DNA from: Crambe crambe
Lineage: Eukaryota; Porifera; Demospongiae; Poecilosclerida; Crambeidae
Reading direction: 5' to 3'
Length of the DNA: 64,000 bases
NCBI GenBank assembly: GCA_963924555.1
Contig: OZ004584.1
Location: forward strand, 2,045,001-2,109,000
The notes beneath the pieces were generated by a model. The model was given only the letters and a program-made list of their open reading frames with translations, did not search any database and was not told the DNA's origin. The position numbers and the translations under genes are program-made. Below are positions 43,238 to 54,400 of this stretch, in pieces. How positions within the stretch are numbered: position 1 is the stretch's first letter; each line of letters begins with the position of its first letter.

Positions 43238-46200
43238 ATGCAGTACATAAGCTGTGTGTCTATATTGGTTCTTACTATTGCACTGCACTCACTTTGCAGC
43301 TGCTACAATGACATAATCATTTGTGTATATGAACAAAAGAAAGAAAATGCTTGCCAAGACTGCACAGAAGGCTACACTAATGTATCGTCTATTGAGTTCC
43401 CTGATAGTACAAATTTTACACTTCGATTCTGTTCTGAAGAATTCAAACTTGAAAGGGTTATTTCTATCATTAACAAGCAGTCTATCTTAGTGAAAGGAAT
43501 ACCAACTGTGTTGAAATGTGAAAGAAACTTGATGAAAAAAACAGGACTACTGTTTAAAAATATAACTGATTTAGTTGTGCAGAATATCCAACTTCAAGAT
43601 TGCAGTGCTCTTCACAATGCACCACAATCAAAGAATGGAACACTATTTATATTCAGGACAAGTATGTACATATTTAACTGTACTAATGTGACTGTCCGAA
43701 GAGTTGCAATAACCAACAGCACGGGTAATGGCTTGACAATGTTTAATAATGATGGCACAGTGAATATAGAAAGCTGCATATTTGAAGGAAATGAAGGGAG
43801 CAGCAGTTCAACGTCTAAAGAGAAACCTGGAGGTTCTGGACTGTATGTTGAAATATCATACTGTGGTCCAAGGAAGTTTTCAAAGAATAGCATGTGTCTT
43901 TTTGAAGGCAGGAACATAAGCAGCAGTAATTATTATATTAAAGACTGTGTTTTCTCTGAGAATAAAGCTGGGTATATCAGTGGACCTCTCAACAAAGAAG
44001 TATCAGAAGCTCTCATCCAAGGATTCGGACGAGGAGGTGGTATGTGCTTCATCATTGATATTTCCTCTGATAATTTAGTGGAAATTATGAATTGTAACTT
44101 CACGATGAATTCAGGAATTTGGGGTGGAGGACTATATATAACAGTGCAAGATGATTCTCACAGTAATAAAATATTGCTCAAAAATTCAACCTTTCTTGAT
44201 AATATTTGCCATGATCGTGCTGGGGGAGGTGTAGACGTGGGATACCTATTCTCCCTCACAAAACCTGCAATGAATAACTCCATAATATTTGAAAGTTGCA
44301 GATTTCATGAAAATAAAGCTGAATTTGGAGGAGGAATTAGCATTTTTTCAACTCCTACCTTGTATCTGAGCAATAAGAATAACATTTCCTTAAAAGACTG
44401 CCACTGGTCAAGGAATGTGGCTGAATTTGGAGCAGCCATAGACATGTCATCTCAGATCTGGCTATCACCTAGTTTTGACCCGAATACTCATATAACATTC
44501 AGTGATTGTACCATTGAACATAACTACCTCCACTACAGGATAGGGTCAGAGAAAAACAATGCATCCTATGTCAGAGGGAGAGGAAGCGTTTCAGCATCTG
44601 GATATGACCTAACTCTCCAGGGAAGCATTATATTCCATAATAACACAGATTCAGCAATGTACCTCACCTATTCGAATGTTAAATTTGAAGCTCATTCGCA
44701 CATAACCTTTGATGACAATTCGGGTTTTGATGGTGGTGCCATGTTCTTGCTTGGGTCTTCTACTTTAAAAATACAAGATAACTCAGTATTCCGATTCACA
44801 AATAACAGAGCAACTGCATTAGGAGGTGCAATATTCCAGTACATCTATGACTTAAAGTACTTCTTATATTCTCAAAGATGTTTTATTAAATATGAAGGGG
44901 AAAAAAAATTGAACGATAGAAATATCACTTTCATATTTGAAAACAACACAGCAGGTCCACATGGGAGAAACAGCAGTAAGTCAGTGAGTTTTGGTCATTC
45001 AATATTTGCTGCTACTCTTAGACCATGCTATAAAGCAGTGTCTGGATATGACTGTAATTTAACAACACATGATAATATTTTTCAGTGCATTGCCAACTTC
45101 ACATTTCTAGATGAAAACATTTATGATTTGTCAACCTCAAGTAATGAAACTAAGTTAATTTCGGAGAGCGAATTAGGGGAACACCACGAATATATTATAC
45201 CAGGTGAACTCTTTCAACTCCCAATCAAAAGTGTGGATGATTTAACACACGAGGTGCCTTCTGTTTATCATGTGTCAATTGATAATCCCAACATATCGAT
45301 TGACAGTGCATACACTTACACTTCGAATAAGAATATCAAACTATTTGGGAAGTACGGTGACAGTGCTAATTTAACTCTTGAAACTGTCAGCATTAGAGAG
45401 ATTGTATTCACAATGGTAGTGAATATCCAGCAATGTCCACCTGGGTATCACCACACTCAAACATCAGATGATGGCCAGTGCACTTGTTCTTCACTTACTA
45501 ACGGAAATTTTTCAGGGATTCGAAGCTGTAATGACAAAAACTTCAGTGCTTTGTTACTTCGAGGTTACTGGATGGGATATGATGATTGCAATGATAATGG
45601 ATTTGGTAAGGAAGAGAACTTGCTATTTTCATACTGCCCTCGAGGTCAATGCAACAAAAAGACTCAAAGTTTACCGAATAATACCTTCCTGACAGAATTA
45701 GAAGATGTGATATGTGGTTCTTCTCGTAGAGGAATACTTTGCAGTTTATGCAGAGAAGGTTATGCTGCTCACTATCACAATGACATTTATGAATGCAAAG
45801 AAACAGTGGATGACTGCAAATGGGGGTGGTTGTTCTACATCCTCTCAGAAATCATTCCAGTCACTATATTTTTCATTGTAACGCTGAACTTAAACACTAA
45901 ACTAACCAATGGAGCTATCAATGGTTTCATATTATTTGTTCAAGTAGCTGATACAATGTTAATCCAAGGAAGCAGTTTCATTGAATTTCCAACTCACGTA
46001 GAATATGCACTAGAAGTGTACAAGTTCTTAACCAGAATCTTTAATCTGAACTTCTTTGCCCTCAATCGACTGTCATTCTGCCTATGGAAAAGTGCAACAA
46101 CACTAGATCTGCTGGCTTTCAAGTACATAACAATATTATACTCACTACTACTCATTGTATTGATTATCATCTCTAAATACTTCAACATTCGGTGTATGCA

Positions 46201-47095
46201 CAAAATCTGTAAAAAGATCAAGAAGGAAGTGAACATCACATCGGCCAAAGGAACTATTATCAATGGAATATCTGGATTTTTGATCATATGCTACTCAGAA
46301 TGTACAAGAGTATCACTGTTATTGCTGAAACCAGTTCATTTATATGGAACTAACGTGACAGGTACTTACATAAAGCGAAGTGCTGCATTCTACAATGGTG
46401 AGTCCGACTTTTTCCGTGGAAAGCATCTCAGCTATGCCTTGCCTGCTTTGTTTATTCTTTTGGTGTTCTGCATAGTGCCTGTGTTGATTCTCTTATCATA
46501 TCCGCTGTGCTACAAGGTGTTTGCTTTGCTGGGGATAAGTGAATCTCGAATAACTAAACTACTCTGTACTTGCATTCCACTGGAGAAATTCAAGCCTTTC
46601 TTTGACAGCTTTCAGAGTAGCTTCAAAGATAAATTTAGGTTCTTTTCTGGCCTCTATTTCTTGTATCGCTTCATCACCTTGGCAATATTTGCTTTTACAA
46701 ATGAATTATCGACATCTTACACTCTGGTTCAAGTTTTGCTCACAGTCATGCTAACTGCCCATGCTATAGCTTCACCATACAGGAAATTTATACACAATGT
46801 CTTGGATAGTCTCCTATTCCTGAATCTTGCCACCATCAACTTAATATCATCAGTCTACACCATCCATTCATTGGACAAACAGCACTATATCAATGTAGCC
46901 AGTACACTGCAGATCATACTTCTCTATCTTCCACTAATATACATAGCAATATACATTATAAGAAAGATGATGCTCAAATTGAAGGACATGAAAAACTCAA
47001 GGTTTCCACCCAGAAAAACTAACAGTCCTGATCCTTGTCGTACATTTTCCATCTCACAAGCAGAATACAGAATGATGGATGCCGTACATTACTAA
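43238..47095 (+). CDS. B2': single-exon beta-helix/9-TM receptor-like protein
   Basis: A 1285-residue frame, same length as B2. About seven replacements are visible: SFSASG to SVSASG, EKSLND to EKKLND, YKSVSG to YKAVSG, DDCDDN to DDCNDN, IVISK to IIISK, GNNVTG to GTNVTG, and LISAV to LISSV. Signal peptide, linker cysteines, the FKPFFDSFQSSFKD loop and the YRMM tail are unchanged. It is intact, so both units keep exactly one working plus-strand B gene. Confidence 0.92.
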   Translation: MQYISCVSILVLTIALHSLCSCYNDIIICVYEQKKENACQDCTEGYTNVSSIEFPDSTNFTLRFCSEEFKLERVISIINKQSILVKGIPTVLKCERNLMKKTGLLFKNITDLVVQNIQLQDCSALHNAPQSKNGTLFIFRTSMYIFNCTNVTVRRVAITNSTGNGLTMFNNDGTVNIESCIFEGNEGSSSSTSKEKPGGSGLYVEISYCGPRKFSKNSMCLFEGRNISSSNYYIKDCVFSENKAGYISGPLNKEVSEALIQGFGRGGGMCFIIDISSDNLVEIMNCNFTMNSGIWGGGLYITVQDDSHSNKILLKNSTFLDNICHDRAGGGVDVGYLFSLTKPAMNNSIIFESCRFHENKAEFGGGISIFSTPTLYLSNKNNISLKDCHWSRNVAEFGAAIDMSSQIWLSPSFDPNTHITFSDCTIEHNYLHYRIGSEKNNASYVRGRGSVSASGYDLTLQGSIIFHNNTDSAMYLTYSNVKFEAHSHITFDDNSGFDGGAMFLLGSSTLKIQDNSVFRFTNNRATALGGAIFQYIYDLKYFLYSQRCFIKYEGEKKLNDRNITFIFENNTAGPHGRNSSKSVSFGHSIFAATLRPCYKAVSGYDCNLTTHDNIFQCIANFTFLDENIYDLSTSSNETKLISESELGEHHEYIIPGELFQLPIKSVDDLTHEVPSVYHVSIDNPNISIDSAYTYTSNKNIKLFGKYGDSANLTLETVSIREIVFTMVVNIQQCPPGYHHTQTSDDGQCTCSSLTNGNFSGIRSCNDKNFSALLLRGYWMGYDDCNDNGFGKEENLLFSYCPRGQCNKKTQSLPNNTFLTELEDVICGSSRRGILCSLCREGYAAHYHNDIYECKETVDDCKWGWLFYILSEIIPVTIFFIVTLNLNTKLTNGAINGFILFVQVADTMLIQGSSFIEFPTHVEYALEVYKFLTRIFNLNFFALNRLSFCLWKSATTLDLLAFKYITILYSLLLIVLIIISKYFNIRCMHKICKKIKKEVNITSAKGTIINGISGFLIICYSECTRVSLLLLKPVHLYGTNVTGTYIKRSAAFYNGESDFFRGKHLSYALPALFILLVFCIVPVLILLSYPLCYKVFALLGISESRITKLLCTCIPLEKFKPFFDSFQSSFKDKFRFFSGLYFLYRFITLAIFAFTNELSTSYTLVQVLLTVMLTAHAIASPYRKFIHNVLDSLLFLNLATINLISSVYTIHSLDKQHYINVASTLQIILLYLPLIYIAIYIIRKMMLKLKDMKNSRFPPRKTNSPDPCRTFSISQAEYRMMDAVHY

Positions 47096-48426
47096 TATAG
47101 AATGTGCATCGTAGTAATATATTATTATGCATATCAATTATATAATGTGAACTGTGAATTTGTATTTCTATCCCACCACTGCCACCTGTTCAATTAGGAC
47201 AGATTTATAATGATGATGTTGGTAGCTACTAAGTGAATATAGTTTTAAAAAATAAACTAACATGACACATGATATAAGAGCAATAATAAAATATTAAAGG
47301 GCCAAGAAAACAAGAAGCATGGATTCATTCTGTACTGTTTGGCAGAAAATTGTGATTATCGGGAGATGACGATGAGTTGAACTTGTAGTAGTGATGCTAG
47401 ACTCTGAACTCACATCGGAAAAGGCTGTTACACAGGCATGCATGCCAACAAGAAACAACAGGGTTATTATAAGTACACCCTCATCATCTCTTTTGATAGT
47501 ATTCAGGGGCAAATGTAATCCGTCAATTGAAACAAAACCTCCCAAATGGGGAGAAGGTTTCTTTTGCAAGTTTAACCTGCCAGAATCCTGAATTGTTTGT
47601 GAGTATGGTGTATGGAAAGACAATGACATCAGGTATACTTGTGGGCACTTTCAAAAAATCTGTTAACCTCTCTGGATCAACCTAACTCTGCAATAGCAAA
47701 AGGGTTAACCTTGGGACACTGATCAGTAGCAAGCACTTAATTGACCAGATCAAAAAAGAGTCGAATTCCTGTCATACGTATGACCTCATACAGATCTGAC
47801 ACTTAAAGTATAAAGGAAATAATATAATGCTGGTTAAGGTTTCATTGGGCAATAATAAGAATAACCATGTGCTCTCTATGATTAAGAGTTTTCTAGCACT
47901 AGTGTTACATTTGGCGACCCTGCCATTGAAGCTGAATCCCTAGATAAGTCTAGACAAGCTTTTTCTAGTATTTCCTACTAGCAGTAGCTAGATTCTAGCA
48001 CTAGTGTTACACATCTTCCATTCACAACAGATTAGCTATGCTATTTTTTTGAGTATGTCGTAAATTCGAGGATCATTAGGCAAGCTGAAACTAGCTGATG
48101 AAACTACACCAGATGCTTGCACAAGTTAAGTAAATTCAATTTGTAGAACTTTCAACCCAATCACAGCAGCTTATAGATTTTTTGCACCTTAATAAAAACA
48201 AAAATTAACACACTTGCACTTTAAGACTATGACAGGTAGCTACATTCAGTATGGTTTGAACAACACTTTAGAATGAAATTTTGGCCAAATTCATAAACCA
48301 GCTTGAATATATTTTAACCAAAAAAAATTTAAGCATGCTCCATGTATTCTTGGCATGAATGCCACATAATGTGTGAAGGTAGTAAGTAATTTACAGCACT
48401 AACTATGATTGTCCTTTTACATCCAG
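47096..48426. other. Region between B2' and the coiled-coil exons
   Basis: Counterpart of 17107-18447, with no gene called. The minus frame 47629-47294 persists with few changes, but I treat it as chance openness in a young duplicate. Confidence 0.5.
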
Positions 48427-51400
48427 GTCACCACCAAGACAAGCCACTGTTTCTTCCAATCATGTCGACAGTGTTCTTCAGCATGAAAACAGTGAGGGAG
48501 TGTGGAATGAGCTGACTCGATACAAAGCTGACTGTAAAGAGCTCAGAAAGCGTTTGTAAGATATGTAGCCAGCTACATATATATATATACTACTTATGTA
48601 CGAAGTACTTAATTTTTAGGCCTGCATGTGGGAAGGGGGATCCCTAAATGTAGCCCCTAACTGTATATAGTTTCTATATATGCAAAGAAGAGGGGAAAAA
48701 TTTTTTTGATGTGAGGACAACTCCAAAATGCAAGAATTGAAGTTGTATAATGCCTAACTGCATGTGTCCCTAGCTACATCTCTATAGTCACAGCATGTAA
48801 GCATTGCTACTGCTGTAATAGCTTCCTTTTATCATAATTATAGTGCAAATTTTAATAGGGTAAATCTTCATAGTTTTGCAAAAAAAATAATTTCAAGTGT
48901 GAATATGAAGAAGCACATCGTAGCTCAAGATGCACTCGCAACTGGAACATAGCTAGTTATATTGGAGGTTTTGCAAGTTTTCTGGCCATCTATTTGGGAC
49001 TTTCTTTTGGATTGTACTGTAATTTCACCACAACATGCACAAACATTTCATCCCACCATGATATTATGTTTATCAGAATTCATTCAGAAGAGGAGAGGGA
49101 TGCCATAAAGGCACAGTTCCTTCACAGCCAGACATTGCTTGCCAAATTCAGATCAGCAGCAAAACAGAAAGATGGTAAAGGGTATATTTTCATGTAGCTA
49201 ATTATTATAATTACACTGCAATCTTTATCAGATATTGAAGGGAAACTCTCAGCTATTGTTGCTGTAGAAACCATTAATAAGGAGAAAAATGAGTCTGTAA
49301 GTATAACACAAATTGTTAAGTATGTGAATAAATTGCTAATATATTATGAATTGCAGATGAATGAAATGCAGTGCATTATTGAGGAATTGAAGAAGGAAAA
49401 CAAACTTGTTAAACACCAAAGCATGTGAGTGCTATTACTAGCTAGCTAACTGGGCATGCTCTGTGTTAGTACACTTTGACCTCTCTATTGTGTAAGTCAG
49501 CTTAGTTAGTTTGACCAGTCCGAGAAATAGAGGAATGATCTAATTATTATCTAAATTCATGTTTCAGGAGCCATGCACTGGAATGCAAGACTCTTCGTGA
49601 AAAATTGGAACTTTTAGGAGCCTCACAGTTACAGAAACGATCGAAGAAAAAGAAATACACTGATATTTCCACCACGACAGAACTGAAACATACACAACAA
49701 ATTCCTGCAAACATCTCTGAAGCTCCTACATCAATGAATGTCAAGCATGTGTCAGTAATGACTGAATCAAGAGCAGATGATACCGTTTTAGTAGACTCGG
49801 CTGTGCAAGTCAGTGGGTGGATTGAGTGTGGCAGTAATGCAAACATTAAAGATGGTACACTTGACTCCAATGGTCAAACTGCAATCCATAAATCCACTTT
49901 ATGCCACACTCGTAGAAGAGTTCGTTCTGAAGGCGATCAGCAATTGGGCTTTCCTACAACTCGCACTAAACTTGAAGGGAATATAAAAGCTGACCTCTCC
50001 TTTGGTCCCACTCCACCATCAAGGAGAATTAAGACACACGCAGGAAGCACTTCTGTGAAAAAGGTTTTTTCTTCTTCTTCAAAGGAGACATCTGTGAGTG
50101 TATCCAACGATGGAGGTGAGAAGCGGAAGAATACGGCTAGTCATAAGTGTTTGTGGCAGCAACAAGTGAAGGTTAACAAACAGGTATACACTGTGTCAGT
50201 TCATCATGACTAAGTATGTTTGTTGAGTTAGTGGACATGTACAGTTAGCTATGGCAAGCTCAGTCAGTTTACTAAACTTGGCATCCTGTTCCATTCCAAT
50301 TTCCAGTCTCAGTCCCATACTCAAGCATGGTAAAGCAAAGTGCAGAGTACATAATTATAAGTATTGCAAATAAATTATTATTTGGAGGATGATATACTCA
50401 TGTAACTAGCCATCCTCATACCCAGGCACACTTTTTTGTGTGGCCAGGGTATTATAGCCGGATATTATATGTGGGGGGGGGGGCATAGGAAAAGGGACCT
50501 ATAGCTAAATTTTTGCGAAAAATACAGCAAAAAATAGCTTCTAGCCACACTGTATGGATACAGCTACATTCTTATGGATTCATAATTCAGGTTGCTGTAT
50601 TGAACACAGCCAAGCAATTGCTCACTCACCGTCTTGATGAACAAAGTTCAGGCAGATGCAAGGCTGAGACTGAACTTCAGGACATTGCAAAGAATCACCA
50701 TGCTGCCAAATTAATGATTGAGGTAAGAAAGACAGGTCATCATGTGGCCTCACCACCGTGTTGTGTCCCTGCGATTCCCTGAGTTTTAGGTTGTAGCTAC
50801 CATGAGTTAGTAGTTATTCTATATTTAACCAAACACTTAGCAGCTGCATTGATTGGATTACTACTCTAAACATTCTAGTATACCAAGATATGCATTATTT
50901 AGACCTCTTTATAGTGAGAAATCTGTTTGATTAGAACATCATAGTTTTCACCATATGGTTTATTATCGTATACATGAAACCCAACACATTATATTCATAG
51001 GGACTTAAGAAAGAAAAAGTGAAGAGTGTAGAAGAGATAAAGGAACTGCAGGCTTCAGTGACAGTCTTGGAAGAAAAAGCTAAACACAGATCTGAGGCTG
51101 AGTGGAAGAAGCTGGAGAGCCAACAAAAGGTATACGAGCCTCTGATACTTCTCTTCATAAAAAATGCCAGTATCAAGAACTATTGTACTGTACATCATAA
51201 ACTGTTTTGTCAATTTGATGTTGAAATACGTACTCCCCTCCCATGCATACACTTTCTCCTCCTACAGGAGCTCCAAGACAAGTGCACCTCACAGAATTCC
51301 ACAATTAGGTCACTGGAGAAAACTCTGCAGATGAAGACTTCAGAACTCTCTGATATGATGGAAAGGTTGTAACAGACTATAGGAGTGTAGGAATTAATGC

Positions 51401-54400
51401 GATTTCATTGTACTACAGATGCTCTAAATTAGAAAGAGATGTGAGACAAAAGCGCATGCTCATCGAAGACTACCGGCGAAAGAAATCTGAAGTTAAAACT
51501 GTGCTTTCCTGTGAAGATGCTAAAATGGTATGTTGCATCTGTTGGCTATGTACCATCTAAACATTGAAGCAAGATTAAATTTGTATAGTGTCACTGCATG
51601 TAGTGGACATAAGAATGCTTTCCCATCAAAAACTGATCATGTTTTCATTGTATGAGATTAAAGCATATCCTATAACAAGCTATTTTTATTCATAGAGTGT
51701 AACTATGATAAGTGTCATGAATAGAAATGGAATAGCTAGAAGTCATACATGTCATTGTGTATTTATATTGATGCCATGGTAATGGCAATCATGTTAAAAG
51801 GGAATATTCTGCTCTCCTATGTATGTGGCTGCCATTATCTTCATAAATCCCACACACCCCCCCCCCCCCCCCCCCCAAAAAAAAAGACTCAATATGTGTA
51901 TTATACTGTAGAAACAACTGAAGGAGGACATACATGCAATGACTGAAACAATTGATCAGGACAAGCAAAAGGTACACACATCTGGCTGAAAGTACTTAGT
52001 GCTTAGTACAAGTAACTAGAGCAGGCTTATTCCTGCATCACAGTCTAGCCAAAGGATACTCAGTTGTAATCTTGATCATTAAGATATTGTTAGCTGTACC
52101 AGGTAATATAAAATAATTATTTGTGTAATTACAGCAAGCAAGCTGACTCTCAAGTCATGACTCATTGAAATTGTAAATATACAAGTAAAGAAAAAACATT
52201 TATTCAAATAAATGAAGGTGATGTAGGGATGACTATAGTAACTGGTCAAAAAAGAGATGAAACAAGAACTGAATAGATGAGATTATGCAAGGATGAAGTC
52301 GAATGTGGGCACGTCACACCTAGTGACTGCACCCGGATTCGACTTCATCCTTGCATAATCTCATCTATTCAGTTCTTGTTTCATCTCTTTTTTGACCAGT
52401 TACTATAGTCATCCCTACATCACCTTCATTTATTTGAATAAATGTTTTTTCTTTACTTGTTTCTTTCATTTTTTATTTATTTATTTATTTTTTGCAGGTC
52501 ATTATATCCATCTCATGATAGCTAGCTGGCTACTTGTTATGCCAGGCCCATTATTCTTTGTGATTTCTTTTTCAGGAGGTGGTCAGTGCTGTACATCTAT
52601 AGCTTTTTTTTTTTTTTCCATTACATACCAGTTATACTAAGTCTTGTGTTGCAATGTTGGATCACAATCAAGCCTGGTAAACAACTTAGTGAGACTAAAG
52701 CCTTCAGTTCTAAATAGATACAGCTGAGCTGCTCTATCAGCCTGCCAGGTTTCGTTTCTAAATAATGCACATCTCACGGGAACTCGAGCGTTACTTACCA
52801 TTTAAAATTTAAAAGCTGTCCTTAGTACAGATAGCCTTATCTTAGAACTGATTAGTTTTTTGTTATGACCTCAGAAGAAATGGCTTTTGAGTTTTGTTTG
52901 AGAACTTTGAGTGATCGAGAGTCATGGCAACTTCGTTATTTACGCATGCGCGTTATGTTTAATGGCTTCTTCGTATAGTCTACTGTACTAAGATAGCGGC
53001 TTTTTTCTGAGTGAACTAGAGGCTAAACCGATGGGACGTGGACCTGGTCCGAGTAAAATGGAGCAGATTCATATATAGAACATGGCCCAAGCGTGGCCCA
53101 ATTTTTCTCCAGATCGTGCCATTATGATTAAGAACAAGAAAATAAGAAATCATGAAAAAGTGCGCTTTTACTATTCTTCCGTGTTGAGTCTTTCAGCCTC
53201 CAAAATTCTCCTGCATGATAAGAATGTGCATAAAAGACAGGATAAGCAGTCATAGCAGCTACAACTTACTGTTTTCTGAGAAAATCCAACTTCATTTTGT
53301 ATTAGTCCTATGGAGGGTCATAGGTCATCCCTACATAGAGAGCGCTACCGCGCTCTCTGATATATATATATCAGAGAGTGCGCTAGCACTCTCTAAGTAG
53401 GGATGGCGGGTCAAAGGTCATAAGACTGTATAAACTAAAAACTCTTCTTTCTCTTCTACCCTTACTCTACAGGTTCTCAGAAGGCTACAGTGAATTATTA
53501 CATCTACAAAGAAGAGAGGAGAATGTTCAAAGACCAAAAATTCATTCGCTAACATGAGAAAAAAACGATGTCTAAAATTGACTTTTGTTCTTTTTCTTTA
53601 TAATCGAGAGTGCGTTAGCACTCTCTAAGTAGGGATGGCGGGTCAAAGGTCATAAGACTGTATAAACTAAAACTCTTCTTTCTCTTCTATCCTTACTCTA
53701 TAGGTTCTCAGAAGGCTACAGTGAATTATTACATCTACAAAGAAGAGAGGAGAATGTTCAAAAACCAAAAATTCATTCGCTAACATAAGAAAAAGCGAGT
53801 TCTAAAATTGACTTTTGTTCTTTTTCTTTATAATAATAATAATAATAATAATAAGGATAATAAGATCGACGTACCGACTTACTGGCTATAGTCATCAAAA
53901 TTCTGCTTTGGCCATCTGTTAGAGCGGCACCTAGAGGCTGATCTTTTGCTATTAGTTTTGACTAAGGCTCTACTTCACTATTCGAGCACTCGGAACACTA
54001 GCTAATCTTTTGACGCCATTTTGAAGCGCACGTCGTTAGGGGGCGGGGCTTATGGGCGGAGCCACGTAAGCTTCTTGAGTTTAGCTTAGCTTAATCGTCT
54101 TATCTGATGATGTTCCAGTCACTCCTTGCTGAATTGCAGTACAGATGCTCATCTTATAGTAGTATTATAGCCAGTACTTGGCTGTAGTGTAGTCAGCTCA
54201 CATGTCATTTAGCTACATTGCTGTTTACATTGCTGTTGCTGTAAAGTTTTATATTAAAATTTTAATAATAGACAAAAATAGCTAAACAAATTCTTCAACC
54301 AGAGACTGCTACCTACAAAAGAAAAAGATACTCATGTCAAATTAATAATCACTCCATGCATATACTCTCAGTTGAAGTGACAGTAAATACTGCCACATAC

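Noticed and set aside
52392..52640. 82-codon hydrophobic frame
   Set aside because: It lies in foldback arm and T-rich repeat sequence; the related copy near 60100-60300 does not keep the frame.
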